The translations under genes were made by a program, and so were the position numbers. Positions 1-11,245 of a stretch of DNA of 64,000 nucleotides are shown here, in pieces. Numbering within the stretch: the first letter of the stretch is position 1; each line of letters opens with the position of its first letter. This DNA is from Notospermus geniculatus. Lineage: Eukaryota > Nemertea > Pilidiophora > Heteronemertea > Lineidae. The DNA lies in contig NMRB01000052.1 of the NCBI GenBank assembly GCA_002633025.1, positions 1 through 64,000 on the forward strand, read 5' to 3'. The notes below the pieces were generated by a model. It saw only the letters and a list, made by a program, of their open reading frames with translations, ran no database searches and was not told the origin of the DNA.

Positions 1-1
1 C

Positions 2-1072
2 AGTGCAGAGAAGAGATTTGCCACGTCTCTGGGTGCGGCCCTTCGTAGCTCTAAGGAGAAATCGGAGATGTTTGCATCAAAAGCTGATAAATTGGCTGCT
101 ATAACAGAAAGGGCAGCTCAAGACGATGTTTCCACCTCCGGTTTATTTTTCTCTAGTAGCTATACGAACTCCATTGTTATGATCCTGGCTATTTATAGTT
201 CGATTACCTATTTGCTTTGTAAAGTATCAAGGCCTAACCTGCCTAGAATCTTCACTGTAGCTACCATGATGCAGGTCCCAGGTACAGCAGACGCCCAATC
301 TGTTCAATATTTATTTGAGAATTTACAGAATCGAACTGACGTCACACCGACCACTCCCGTAAATCCCGCGCCTGAGTTGGATGCTGGCGACTCACGTGAC
401 ACATTGGTGCCTACTTTAAAGGATTTTGTATTAAATAAGCATGATGCGACGGAGCCTAGTGCCCCTGGATTGAGTCACTATTTCAATCTACCCTCAGTGG
501 AAATGGGGTTGTTTTATGGCATGGTTGCTATGATAACGATGATCTTCTTGTTTGTGCTGGCGAAACATTTCAAGAAACTCATTAAATGTCTCGTAGGGCG
601 TGGCGTGAACTGTCTCGTACTTGAATTTTCGGCCGGAGATTTGTCTAAATTTATTGAAGTGCCAGGAACCCAGACATTGACTTATAGCCAGGCACGTACG
701 ATCAAGGATGTCAACATTGTAATTGAGCGTATGTGCTGTGGGCTTAAATTGTACTTTGAGTGGGAATGCTCCCAAACTTGCCTGCTCCCACGAGATATCA
801 TCTTGGGCATGTTTCAATTGCGTGCCCGGCGTATTTTGACGCAAGCATGTCACGTGCGACTTTATTATCGCGTTGATAAGAAATTCTTGGTTCTGTTTTG
901 TGAAAAGAATGAACCATTGGGGCCACGAAATTTCATCAATACCGTGTGTATTGACAGGTCGACTAGCACCCCTAATTTGACTTCCACAGGTACAAATCCT
1001 GCGTCGCCGTCCTACTTGACCCTTCAAGAAGTGAACTCTCGGACTTCATTGTACCCCTCACTCCCTCAGTAG
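2..1072 (+). CDS. Two-segment membrane protein, N-terminus beyond window edge
   Basis: The frame is open from base 2, so the ATG at 68 is probably internal and the gene is partial at its 5' end. I do not recognise the family. Two hydrophobic stretches are visible: about residues 34-53 and 148-170, counted from the ATG at 68. The second is followed at once by a Lys-rich stop-transfer-like stretch. Between them lies a Pro/Thr/Asp-rich, probably exposed loop; after the second comes a roughly 120-residue Cys- and Arg-containing tail, then a Ser/Thr/Pro-rich end. Two paralogous RING-like genes follow on the same strand. A membrane protein upstream of spliced accessory ORFs recalls envelope-plus-accessory layouts of integrated viruses or retroelements, but that is inference from layout only. 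An ordinary host exon is possible. Confidence 0.55.
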   Translation, partial: SAEKRFATSLGAALRSSKEKSEMFASKADKLAAITERAAQDDVSTSGLFFSSSYTNSIVMILAIYSSITYLLCKVSRPNLPRIFTVATMMQVPGTADAQSVQYLFENLQNRTDVTPTTPVNPAPELDAGDSRDTLVPTLKDFVLNKHDATEPSAPGLSHYFNLPSVEMGLFYGMVAMITMIFLFVLAKHFKKLIKCLVGRGVNCLVLEFSAGDLSKFIEVPGTQTLTYSQARTIKDVNIVIERMCCGLKLYFEWECSQTCLLPRDIILGMFQLRARRILTQACHVRLYYRVDKKFLVLFCEKNEPLGPRNFINTVCIDRSTSTPNLTSTGTNPASPSYLTLQEVNSRTSLYPSLPQ

Positions 1073-1613
1073 TTTCCAGACATGCAGGTGTTCTAATGTA
1101 GATGATAAAAAACTTTCAGAGTTGTATATTGAACTTTGCCGACTAGTGTTATATCTAGCCTGTTGCCCTTAGATAACGAAATGTAATATTAAGGCATGTC
1201 CCTGGATCCGTAACATCTGTGTTGCAAGGGTGTTTGAACGTATTTTATGTTTTGAAGGAACGGATATTGAGAGTGGTCTGCTATTAATGGCAACTGAGGC
1301 CATTAGGCAGCAGGTGCATAAGGAATCCATCAGCCTCTAGTGTTATGAGGGACGTCTTGCGATCCGTTAGCTGAAAAAAAAGACTTTTTTGTATCTCCTT
1401 TAGTATCTAATAACAGGCGGTGTGAGAGATAAGATGGCTTTGGTAACCAATATACTCTCCGAAATACAATTTTTTTCTGTTTGAGTAGAGTTTTGGGGAA
1501 ATGGTCTGTCAAAACACGAGGTTGGATGAGTTTTATTAGCTTGGGATGTTGTTTTTATTCCTTAAAGTAATTTTTTTGCGAAAATTGGATAGTGCCGAAG
1601 TGAAGCTTGCTAA
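1073..1613. other. Intergenic or intronic spacer
   Basis: No supportable ORF on either strand. The frame of the next gene has no ATG near its start, so this stretch may hold an intron ending near 1641 (tatttgttag, a weak acceptor). Nothing else is seen. Confidence 0.4.
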
Positions 1614-3356
1614 GAAAAACCACCACCTGCGTATTTGTTAGATGTTGTTACGAACTTTAATAATGAAACAGATTTTGATGTTAGCTTTGATGCTAATAAT
1701 TTGTCGTCTATCTTCAGATTTTCATACGATTTGCACCCCCGGCGATTGCGTAGGGGACGCCAATATTATCTTTGCTCACGGTATGTTGACTTTCGTCTCG
1801 GGTCTTGGCATGGATTCTTCATGCCACGTTTAGGAGGACACAAGTTACGCAGCAAGCTAAAGCAACTTATCCAGCGGAAGGACAACCAAGAGAAGATTCT
1901 GTCCGTCTGCCCTTACTTTCGTGCCTTTGCCAACTTTGAAGACAAGGCTCAAGTGTGGAGTTTGGACTTTCCTCCGTCCATTCTGTTAAGATCAGTCCTT
2001 CAACTATTTTTATGGGCAATTGGCGATAGTTGTTTACAGTGGTTAGCGTCACCATTCGACAATCTCTTCCTGACTGCGTCGTTTCTGGGTAGTGACGAAA
2101 TGCAGAATGCAGTGCTGCGTGCCTATTTGGCAGGGAAAACCCATCCTAATCGGTTACCACCATCGCGATGGGCGGTGGCATGATATCCGTTGCAAAATTC
2201 GATACCAAACATATTTATGTTGGAAGTGTATATTTGCATGGGACATACACATTTATGTTCGATAAAACTTAATGTGTGCATGCGATAAAGTTCATATTCA
2301 TGTTCGATGTTACATCTATGCATGGGCTAAAATTACATTTATGTTCGATGCTACTTCCGGTTTCATGCGAACTCGGAATTGTGGGTAATCAAAACGTAAC
2401 ATGTGCGTATGGTAAAAGTTCACATTCATGTCCGATGTCACATCCATGCATGCGCTAAAATTACATTTATGTTCGATGTGACTTCCGCTTTTGTGCGAAC
2501 TCGGAATTCTGGGTAACTTTGAAAGGATGACCCTGATTGGCTCCCGTGTTTTAAGGCCATGTAAATGAAANATAGTTGTTTACAGTGGTTAGCGTCACCA
2601 TTCGACAATCTCTTCCTGACTGCGTCGTTTCTGGGTAGTGACGAAATGCAGAATGCAGTGCTGCGTGCCTATTTGGCAGGGAAAACCCATCCTAATCGGT
2701 TACCACCATCGCGATGGGCGGTTCCGCTTTTATTGGGTCACTATGGTTTAATTGCGCAGTACATCCAAGATAATCTAATGCTAACTAATGCCGCACAACT
2801 TATGGTGCGGGTCCTAAACCTGCCTGGTTGCACGAATTTTGTAATGGTTCAACCAATTTTGGAATTCTTGGAGTTGAAATTAAACATGTCAGAGGACGAA
2901 GTTCGGTTTTTAGTCGAACCAAAAAGAGATCGGGAACTTCGCTCAGCGAAGAATTTGTCGTTAGTGATCAGGCAACGTATCCGGAGAGTACGATACTTTG
3001 CCCGCCACTGGTTACTTGGAAAATGTTGCCCAATCTGTCTTCAGGATTTTCCAGAATTTCCTCGCCTTACTGGCATTCATTATGATATTGCTTTTATGCC
3101 TTGTTGCTGGCTTCCTCTTCATAGAGTTTGTGCAGAAGAACGTTTCTCTGGCGCAAACTATTCTGAGTGTTTTAATTGTCGGACCTATTTATATAGAACG
3201 TTACTAGGTGTCTTAACAATTTTGACAATAGGTGAGGGGCTTGATGTCTCCAGGGAGCGTGGCAATTGTCGGCGAAATACTCGCCCTCCGCCACAGTCCT
3301 ATTTGGACGCAGTGGAGGCTACTTCTGTAGTAGCATGGGAGACATCTTACCCCTGA
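1614..3356 (+). CDS. RING-like zinc-domain protein A, reading frame split by an insert/assembly duplication
   Basis: The frame is open from 1614 to 2176 and resumes at 2723. Dropping 2177-2722 joins them in phase, giving one protein of about 400 residues. No ATG lies near the start, so an upstream exon or the acceptor near 1641 probably supplies it. The C-terminal third holds a RING-like metal site: C-x2-C (CPIC, nt ~3026), a spacer of about 20 residues, CC-x4-H-x2-C (nt ~3095-3133), then C-x2-C (CFNC, nt ~3171). The N-terminal two thirds are helical and Arg/Leu-rich. It is a paralogue of the next gene: the LR-YL-G segment, the LLNI/VLNLPG segment and the whole zinc domain align. RING domains usually act as E3 ubiquitin ligases; that role is inferred here. 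The family is not recognised. Confidence 0.6.
2026..2722 (+). repeat. 151-bp direct duplication flanking a 395-bp insert with one N
   Basis: Bases 2026-2176 and 2572-2722 look identical. Between them is about 395 bp that carries two degenerate copies of a ~130-bp unit (from about 2287 and 2413) and ends in a single N at 2571. The single N next to an exact repeat of coding sequence suggests two contigs joined without merging their overlap, or one haplotype with an insertion. Removing one copy plus the insert restores the reading frame of RING-like protein A. Confidence 0.75.
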
Positions 3357-3361
3357 TTTAA

Positions 3362-3392
3362 TTTCTATTTTTTTCTTTCTCTTTATTCTTAG
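3362..3392 (+). promoter_or_regulatory. Strong 3' splice acceptor directly before the ATG of RING-like protein B
   Basis: A long T/C-rich tract from about 3362 ends in ttattcttag, followed immediately by ATG at 3393. This is a textbook polypyrimidine tract plus AG. It implies that gene B is made from a spliced message whose leader comes from upstream, as in retroviral or other virus-like subgenomic splicing. Confidence 0.6.
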
Positions 3393-4457
3393 ATGCCAGA
3401 ATATATGAAGAAAACCAGACAGGGAGGTCATCTCGTGCGCCTCCCGCAATTAACTGCTGATTATCAGCAGAAGCTAACCGCCGCTTCAAAATACTTTGCG
3501 GCATTGTTTAGGCATTCTGCAATGCCAATTGATCTCAACGGCCTTAAATGGCCTAGATGGATTCCCCAGGTGATATTTGTACATCTAATTGCGCTTATCC
3601 TCGATTTTCCTATTGGTATCACCTCTTACACGTATCCGCTGAACCAATATTTTGCAGCGGCCTTTTATTTACATAGTGACCTTTTAGAGAGAGAGGTGTT
3701 ACGCCTCTATCTATCGGGCAGCATAGTTGTCTGCCCGCTTCCTATCTGTCGGTGGCGGCAGCAACTGGAAGCTATCCACCTGAAATATATCGAGCAGACT
3801 GTCTTTGACGATCTGAACGCCGCCAATGCAGGCTCTATATATGTACGCCTCCTAAATATTTTAGGGGAACGTGTTCCCATTGTTAAGAATCTGCGGTTTG
3901 CCATCCAAAGTAAGTTTGGGTTTTCAAAACAAGAAATATTCAACCTGGTAACAGCTGTAGAAAACCCAACATTTTATGTCATTCGTCGCCTGGCACGGGA
4001 AATCCGAGCCAGGGCTAGACAACAGAAGTTAGCTTATACCCGCTATCTGGAGGGCAAGCTTTGCGAAGCTTGTTCCACTCCATTTGAGGCTTCCGAGTTG
4101 CTGCATCCACCGACTCCTACCATATACTTTATGCCATGTTGTGGTAGCCCCATCCATATTGAATGCATGGTAGAACGATTCCACTATTCTTTGTTTGGTA
4201 TAGATTTCTGCCCGGTGTGCGGTACGGCTCTCCAACGGGGGAGATTTCGGCCGTACGCCGTGCGGAGTCTCAGCCATGAGTGCAATAAGGTGGTGGAAAC
4301 GAGAAACAAGCTAAGGAAGTCTTTGCCCCCGCCGCCCCGTTTTTTTTTAAAATGGACTTCGGAGAGACCTTTTCTATATATTGACTATAAGATCTCCTCC
4401 CGTCCTGCAAATGGGTACAAGCAAAAGCCCATTACAACGCTGGAGAGTGTTGATTAA
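3393..4457 (+). CDS. RING-like zinc-domain protein B, paralogue of A
   Basis: This is an intact 354-residue frame whose ATG abuts a splice acceptor. A hydrophobic stretch lies at about residues 58-76. The central region aligns with gene A (LR-LYLSG against LRAYLAG, then LLNILG against VLNLPG). The metal site at about residues 223-280 reads C-x2-C (CEAC), about 20 residues, CC-x4-H-x2-C, then C-x2-C (CPVC), with the shared core FMPCC. Beyond it is a basic, Pro-rich tail with a run of prolines (nt ~4327-4338). Known RING-fold proteins transfer ubiquitin; the spacing here is unusual and the activity unproven. It lies only 36 bp downstream of A, as expected after tandem duplication. I cannot name the family. 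Confidence 0.65.
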   Translation: MPEYMKKTRQGGHLVRLPQLTADYQQKLTAASKYFAALFRHSAMPIDLNGLKWPRWIPQVIFVHLIALILDFPIGITSYTYPLNQYFAAAFYLHSDLLEREVLRLYLSGSIVVCPLPICRWRQQLEAIHLKYIEQTVFDDLNAANAGSIYVRLLNILGERVPIVKNLRFAIQSKFGFSKQEIFNLVTAVENPTFYVIRRLAREIRARARQQKLAYTRYLEGKLCEACSTPFEASELLHPPTPTIYFMPCCGSPIHIECMVERFHYSLFGIDFCPVCGTALQRGRFRPYAVRSLSHECNKVVETRNKLRKSLPPPPRFFLKWTSERPFLYIDYKISSRPANGYKQKPITTLESVD

Positions 4458-5183
4458 GGTGGCAGCCAGGCGAACTCCTCGGTGGGTGGGTGGCAATGCC
4501 CTGGTGATGCTACCCCCCAGGAAGGCCGACCTGTGCATATGCCACAATGATTTACGGGCCGTACCCGCAGGCGGTTGTGAGTTATCTTGAACTATCTATA
4601 TGGTCTCCGAAGAATATGTCCATGGTAATGTTCAATTGATTCCTTTTTTATAAATATATCTTCATGAGGATAGCGGTGGGCATATTTAATAGTATGGTTC
4701 TCATTAGTAATAAGTTTATATTGGAAAAGTGTACTATATTTTATACAACCGGATTATGTCATTATGGAGGCAGGAGGTGCACGGGAATGACCAATGAAGC
4801 TCAGCAAATCTGTAACTCGTCTGTAGGGCAGCGTGGAGAGACAGTCAAAGGATGATCGATATTGTCCGATTACAGCTTAGGCCTAGGTAGTCTTTATTCA
4901 GGGCGAGAATGCTTGCCCTTATGTATTGAAGGCCTAAAAGTGGACTCGGAGCGTGATTGCTCGCTCTTAGGTCCAAGGTGCTATTTGTTAATATGGATGA
5001 TTTATATTTGGGTTAGTTTAATTACGTGTATATAAGATTTTGATTTGATTTGGAACCAGCAACGTTACATTGCTTTGGCTTTGTCAATTATTTATACTTT
5101 AGCATTGTATGGTACCGGTATACGATTCAGCAGTGTATGCTAAACGGTATTAGCAGAATTGTGAAACAGGTAAAAGTTATTCT
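4458..5183 (+). other. 3' flank of the RING cluster
   Basis: No convincing ORF. AT-rich after 4600. Short hairpin-like words occur near 4900-4970 (ggcgagaatgcttgccc and similar). This could be the 3' untranslated region or LTR-like DNA of the upstream cluster; no LTR ends could be fixed. Confidence 0.3.
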
Positions 5184-5908
5184 AATAATTGAGAGTGTTT
5201 TATACTGGTTACTAAGAGCTGTCAGCACTGTAATTGGTATCCATAACTTATTAGCTATAATATCTTAGGTTTCGCCTAACTTCATGCGAAATGTGCTTAA
5301 GTTTCTAATTGTACTTTTTCTCGTACGATGGCTTTACCACCTGTATTGCTGAAGGATGTTTATCTGATTGAAGGATAGCAATCCTGTTAAAGGTAGTCTG
5401 CTACTTAGCTACGTAAGGTTTTGCTGGACTGGGGTTGGGCTACCTAGAAGTGTTTTCTTTAAGTACTGTATCTGAATTGTGGTGCACTTTTATAAAGATT
5501 TGGCGTCATAAGTGAAATGACAGCCGCCACATTTCACCCGAAATCAATAATTGAGAGTGTTTTATACTGGTTACTAAGAGCTGACAGCACTGTAATTGGT
5601 ATTGATAACTTATCAGCTATAATATCTTAGGTTTCGCCCAACTTCATGCGAAATGGGCTTAAGTTTCTAATTGTACCTTTTCTCGTACGATGGTTTTACC
5701 ACCTGTATTGCTGAAGGATGTTTATCTGATTGAAGGATAGCAATCCTGTTAAAGGTAGTCTGCTACTTAGCCACGTAAGGTTTTGCTGGATTGGGGTTCG
5801 GCTACCTAGAAGTGCTTTCTTTAAGTACTGTATCTGAATTGTGGTGCACTTTTATAAAGATTTGGCGTCATAAGTGAAATGACAGCCGCCACATTTCACC
5901 CGAAATCC
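5184..5908 (+). repeat. 362-bp tandem duplication, two copies
   Basis: Bases 5184-5545 are repeated almost exactly at 5546-5908 with only scattered substitutions. The unit starts aataattgagag and ends cacccgaaatc. No ORF is conserved through both copies. Confidence 0.85.
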
Positions 5909-6066
5909 ATGAACTAGGCAACTCACTTGGAGCGCTGCCTGCTCTATTGTTTGACTCCACTGCTCTGGTAATCCTTTTCTGGCGACTAGGCGAGTGAGCC
6001 CTGCCACTTTAGTCCATTTCAGGTTAACTGTATTGTTGTATTCAGAGTAGGCACATTTAAACATGT

Positions 6067-6309
6067 NATAGACCAGCCGGCGGCGTATCTTGGCACGATG
6101 CCAACTTTACCGGTCGACCAATCATATTGCACTTTATATCGGGTCTTTGGCTACCACTATTTGTTCCACGATTCGAATTTTACAACACCGATTCTGATTG
6201 GCCTCTTCTTCTCGAGGCAGCACATACGCCGTGGACCGGTCACTTTCTCGAAGGGTGATGTGGGATGTAACGTAGTGGTGAGCAGATTGGCCTTCGATCA
6301 TTGAAGATG
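6067..6309 (-). mobile_element. hAT-type MITE, left end cut by an N
   Basis: Inverted relative of the complete 245-bp element at 36527-36771. Shared words include the ccaactttaccggtcgacc stretch, the cttctcgaggcag stretch and the terminal tgaagatg. The N at 6067 truncates the other end. Confidence 0.7.
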
Positions 6310-6409
6310 GTCAAGGGGTTGAATCATGTTGTCATAATGCTCCGGCTCACGATCTGGCAAACCACAAGCAACTTCAAGGGTATCGCCTCGGATATGTGCG
6401 AACAATCTG

Positions 6410-6697
6410 TTAGCCAGTCTCCTTCCCATCCATTAGGTTTGGCGATCCTTTCAAACATCTTGCGCCAGACGGTCCACTGTGCTTGTCTTCAGAGGTAAAA
6501 TATTCAATCTTGACTGGTTTACCCCAGTTGTTGCCATCAGGTATATTCGGCCCATCGCCTGCAGCTAATTGGTTTGGAGACGCCTGATTGTCCCCATACA
6601 GAAAGGTAATTTCTTCATCTTCGCTCTCTACATGTATTTCAACCTGAGCCACGTTTGCATCTCCTTTGGCCATCTTGTATTTCTTAAGAAGGGGCAA
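6410..6697 (-). pseudogene. Gypsy-type gag, 5' part, frameshifted
   Basis: A 95-residue frame begins 294 bases downstream of a primer-binding site on the same strand, exactly where gag should start. It is acidic (ESEDEE) and Gly/Pro/Asn-rich, like Gypsy gag N-termini. Another frame beyond its middle reads FERIAKPNGWEGDW, a Gypsy-gag-like segment, so a frameshift has occurred near 6470-6490. Everything downstream of about 6300 is replaced by other repeats. I infer a dead 5' fragment of a Gypsy LTR retrotransposon. Confidence 0.45.
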
Positions 6698-6990
6698 TTA
6701 GAAATATTCAGCTTGTATAGTTTTCGTTGTCAGCGACGGAAGTGGTCGTCTCCTCAGGTTCTGCACAATCGATGATGATGACGATGTCGTCCAGGTAAAC
6801 GAGTCTGATGACGTGAGTTGTATTGTTTTCAGAAGTCATGGGCAAAATCAGTAGGACTTTCTAAAAGATAATTGGAGAAGCGTTAGTCGTTGCAGTGGGT
6901 GTCTTCTGACGTAATTTTCTCCCATTCGTCGTCTTTTGCTGGTCGGACAATTCTGTTAGTATAGGAGGAAGGTTGACTTTAGTTGATCAA

Positions 6991-7007
6991 TCCCACTTCT
7001 GACACCA
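6991..7007 (-). other. LTR-retrotransposon primer-binding site
   Basis: On the minus strand this reads TGGTGTCAGAAGTGGGA, preceded by ...ATACAAT. This is the classic layout of a 5' LTR ending in CA, a 2-base gap and a tRNA-complementary TGG. The LTR would lie at higher coordinates from about 7010; its far end could not be placed. Confidence 0.6.
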
Positions 7008-7009
7008 AT

Positions 7010-9064
7010 TGTATCTGGCTTTATTAAGGCTTACCATTGATTATTAATTTTTCTTATCAAAAATAATGCTTCATTTAAAAATCTCCTCCGTCATATTACT
7101 ATGGAGTAGCCTATTACTTAGGTACTGGCCTATCCGATGGGATTATCAGCTGAACTTTACGGTAGGCCTTCATCATTCTGCTGTGTCTCTAGTAGACATC
7201 AGGACATGATGCTATTTAGGTCATGGACATCGCTTCCACTTTTCATGCAGAATCTCACCTGTTCTTCCGAGTTTCTTGATCGATGGACCCAAATACTGCA
7301 CAAACCCTGCGTTTTTTAAGCTCGTGCTTTTTAGGAGGTCCAAGGCTTCCTCCATTCTCGAGCAGTACATGGTGGGGACGGTTGGATCAAAACATAAGGG
7401 ACACTTGTGAGAAATAATAGGGATTTCGCCAGTTTCTTCTCGCTGCACGCTGGATGAAGATAAATTTCCTGCGGTTGGGAGTGGGTCACCACGTGCGAAG
7501 CTGTGATCCAGTGAATTTCCCGTGTCGCACACATCAACCTATATCTACCATATTTGGTAGTGGTATGGAGCGCTCCAAGTGGCATATGAGGAACTAGTGA
7601 CGATGGTATATGGAAAAAATCCTCGACCGTTTGGAAAGCCAAACTTTGAAAACATGTGCATACATTCACATTCTGTTCAACACCAACTGTTCACTGGATC
7701 AAAGTTGCCTACTTTTCTGACAACACTGTATTACTGGTGATATGCTCACCAACTCAGGCCTCTAACCGCCCACTAATTACGTACAGTTTGAAGAACACAG
7801 TCATGGACAAATGATTATTTCACCGCTGACATCCACTCAAATGAACTGCAAGCCATCTGACTCGCCCATTATGGTACCGTATATGTAGGTAATGGTACAT
7901 TAGTACAATTATTGGAAAAAATAATCTAATCGCCTCAGGTGGTCATTAGTGAGTTCTTGTTCAATGCTCTCAAGAACAAGACATTCCTTTTCCTGATGAT
8001 AATATGTATTCTGTGGCCGTGGGGTCATCACCACTTCTCCTGTATTAGGGTGGCGATACTCCCTGTGCTCCTTGGTCTTCAGGGTAACATCACAAGATGC
8101 TCTCCTGTCATCTTCAGTAAAGCAACCACGGTACCCTTAGGATCGTTTAATAATACCAGCAATGAATGCCAATTCAAATTACTGGGTCATCGCATCTGGA
8201 GTGATCTTGTCAATATCACTGCCTGCAGAAGCACTCGGCTGACGCTTTCTTGCAGCTGTTTTTTTCCCTTGAGAGCAAGGCATGTCCTCCAACAATACTT
8301 CCAACAGATTGACTGATTTATTCGTCTTTCCCACAAATGAAAGAAACTTATACAAGATGCCCATGCCTTGAGCACATCTCAAGCTTTGAGAGAACAGGCC
8401 AAGTGATTTGTAGTGCGCACAATCACACTCACATATTTTGGAACGAGAGAAACGATGTGTGGCTTTTTTGGGTTCGACAGTTGAATTATGTGGGCCAACC
8501 ACTGTTGTTATATTGCACCATATGGAACACAAGGCGTTTAATGGTGTCTCAGTGGCTATGTCAGAGGTGTCTTACTCAGGGGCAAAATTAATCCAATAAA
8601 AGTGGCCAAAAACACATTATTTGTTTGAATATCAAAAAAACTAAGGCATATTTGGAATGCCCTCTGAAAGAGGCACAAAGTGATATAAAATTTTTCAGGA
8701 AAATACTTTTTTTTTAAAGTAGGGAAAAACATGACTTTATAAAATTGTTTCCATCAAAATCTGGATGTTGTGTATTTTTTCACTTTTGGCATTGTTGAAT
8801 GGCTGAGAATATGTGCTATCATCCACTTCAGGTACAGATCTCACGTTCGGATACTTTTTGAGAAATTCGGGAAAAACTGCTGTCCATTTATTTTTCGGCA
8901 TGGGTGTTCCTCTCTCTGTCATTACAGCGTTATGTCCAAACGGGTGACATTACAGTGTTATGTCCAAACGGGTGAGAACATGGTCCATGGACCATTTCAT
9001 TCCGGCTTTCCTTTCTCTTTAATCTGCCCAGTCTACCACTCTTTCCCTTGTTGATATGCTCAAA
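7010..9064. other. Repeat debris without a supported gene
   Basis: Presumably an LTR from 7010, then low-confidence frames. The minus-strand frame at 7221-7532 has a CPLC word but no recognisable domain. At 8925-9000 is a copy of a word also found near 47480: gtccaaacgggtgag followed by the palindrome atggtccatggaccat. Confidence 0.3.
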
Positions 9065-10251
9065 CAACACGGTTCCTTTTAGCCCTCATCTTTGCTCTTA
9101 AGAAGTCTGTTCTGGCGTTTTTCGGTTTCTCTTTCGCAGCGCTGTACATGCCCATAATTTCTTCCGTGTCTGTGTTGTGTAGACGGGCCGAAGCTGTTTC
9201 TTCCTCAAGAGCACTGGTAAGTTCCATCACAAAATAGCGTTTGTAATGGCGCTCCAGGGGCCATATTTATGAAGCTTTTGCAACCCCGCATTCACGCAAA
9301 TCTATTGTTTGGCTGCTCATGCCCGATTACAATAGATTTGCCTGAACGCAAAGTTGCGAAGGCTTCATAAATATGGCCCCTGAACAGCAACAACTGCATT
9401 CAGACATGTCTTGACAATGGCTCCAAACTGTTCCGGAACTTCAGATCTTCTTAAAACTCTCAGCTTGTTAAGAGTTGCATCATTACTACTGAGAGGCCGT
9501 CCAAAGAAGTCTGTAGCCCGGGTGAGAATGTCAAGTGGATCTGCAGAGGCAAGTTTCAAACAATCCGCAATGTCCTTAACAAGCCGAACACCATCAATGG
9601 CTATTTTCACTGTCCTTTGATGTGTAGAATATGTTCATCCATGGGCCTGTCAGCATCTTGCCCAGAGCTTGAATTTCTAGAATTGCAGTCGGATTCTGGA
9701 AATCCTCTCTAATACTTGACTGCAGGCCCCACAAGAGACACTTCCACAAGTGAAGAAGTCCAGAAATGCGTCGTAGTGCTAATACAGAATTTCGGAAATA
9801 TGGAACAGGACGTGTAATCTGTTTCCACGGTACCTCGTGATGAGACCACTCGATAGCTCTTTTTTATCAAGAAATGTTTTGAGACCCTGAGGGTATCCTT
9901 TTCTGTCTTTGTTGCAGAATTTGTTAATTTGTAGGACTAAGTTGCCTGCAATGCAGTCCTTTCCAAACAGATGACCTTTTGTGGACTCTAGACCTTTCAA
10001 TGCTGGGCGACAAGTGCATGCAATTGTATCTAAGGGATGGAGATGACAGTTAAGTTCATTTAAGGTTTTGCCCCATGCTCATTTACTTTCTGTATGCTTG
10101 CATGGTTCACAGCAACTCTGTCTGTCATCAAAGTCGAAATGTTTTCGATCATGATGGATCTGCTAAATCCAAAATCCTCCTGGTGAAAATCGGCACAGAC
10201 ATTGGCATGGTTGTCAACAGCCTGGATAATTATCATTCGTACACTCTCCAA
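9065..10251 (-). pseudogene. Decayed copy of the large hAT-like transposase family
   Basis: Read from 10251 downward, several frames match the intact protein of the 23635-27483 gene in order. The word MTDR is in both; LNCHLHPLD matches FKCAMHPLD; PQG followed by RYRGNRLHVLF matches PQG and RYVGNRFHVLY; LGKMLTGPWM matches IGKVISAPWM. The final region NTDTEEIMGMYSA...KNAR matches NISGERVFAMADS...GAK. Frames are broken and a foldback MITE sits at 9255-9382, so the copy is dead. The N-terminal third is absent. Confidence 0.65.
9255..9382. mobile_element. Foldback MITE inside the hAT-like relic
   Basis: The arms pair: caggggccatatttatgaag on the left and its complement on the right, with a second pairing around caatagattt. 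It splits the relic between the AVVAV and ERHYKRY parts of the frame. No clear target duplication was found. Confidence 0.7.
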
Positions 10252-10555
10252 GGGTGTTTATATAATCACATCGTAAATGTCCTCCATCATGCCACCTCCC
10301 ACACAATGCACATCCATGGACAATGTGTATCGATGCATGTGTTTGACTATGCTCGCACCGAAAATCGACAGGCATTGGCCGAGGCCTACATCCTTCGGTT
10401 ATTTGGACTTTCTCCCAATTCCTTACTCAAATTCTTTCTCTTAAGATTGTTCTCACATGCTTGCCGCAAGGCTTGCAAGTGACCTTCAATACCCTCTGCT
10501 CCTGCATGTTGTTTAGAAATCGAAAAGGCAGAATCAGTGCCGACCATAGCGGTAT

Positions 10556-10650
10556 CATCTTCGATAATCGAAGGCCGATCTGCTCTCCACTGCGTTACAT
10601 CGCACATCACCCTTCGAGAAATAGACCAGTCGGCGGCGTATCTTGGATAT
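10556..10650 (+). mobile_element. Half of the 245-bp hAT-type MITE
   Basis: Starts catcttcgataatcgaag and matches the left half of 36527-36771 through the gaaatagacc word, then diverges. It is a truncated copy. Confidence 0.65.
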
Positions 10651-11245
10651 TCGACGCCTATTCGCCGAATCTTCCAACCAATATTATCCGTCTATTTGTG
10701 TATGAGTTGTGAATCTTTGGTGAGAACAAATACTGGCCATTGACTCCAAAGGTGAATCTTGAAAGAAAAAAACAATTGCTGAAGTAGTCGGTAGCAACGG
10801 TAGTAGCTTGGTTTGATTTTGGACTTTTCTACTCACAACAGTCTCAAGAATCTCAAAGATGTACGTATTGTGTCATCGACTCCACTGATGAAAAATAAAG
10901 TGGGCGTATCTGGGCCATATTGTCTCTCAACTCTCTCTCTCTCTCTCAACGTCTGTAGTATACCGTACTAGTATCATCGTTTATTACAAACAAGAGCCAC
11001 TCTCCATTCCTGGAACTCATACACGAATATTGAAATCAATCACGAATACATTGTTATGGGTATAGTTCGATATAGTCCTTTATACAGTTTTATATTCTCA
11101 TATACGAAAGTTCAATCTCACAGTCACAGCTGGCCATGTTAGTTTCTAAGCTACTACTCAAATCTTATCTTGTTGATATGGCCTGGAATCAGATCAGTGA
11201 AACCGAGCCTTTGCTGTAATTAGGGGTAACTGATACTACTGCTGT
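10651..11245. other. No gene; CT microsatellite at 10931-10948
   Basis: Only a short (CT)n run is recognisable. The rest is unremarkable AT-rich sequence. Confidence 0.5.

Noticed and set aside
2184-2570. The 151-bp repeats as a target-site duplication of the insert
   Set aside because: They are far too long for any known transposition duplication, and an N adjoins the second copy. An assembly or haplotype join is simpler.
7221-8590. Minus-strand frames at 7221-7669 and 8179-8532 as genes
   Set aside because: No motif beyond a single CPLC, no splice signals and no matching neighbour. Left as repeat debris.
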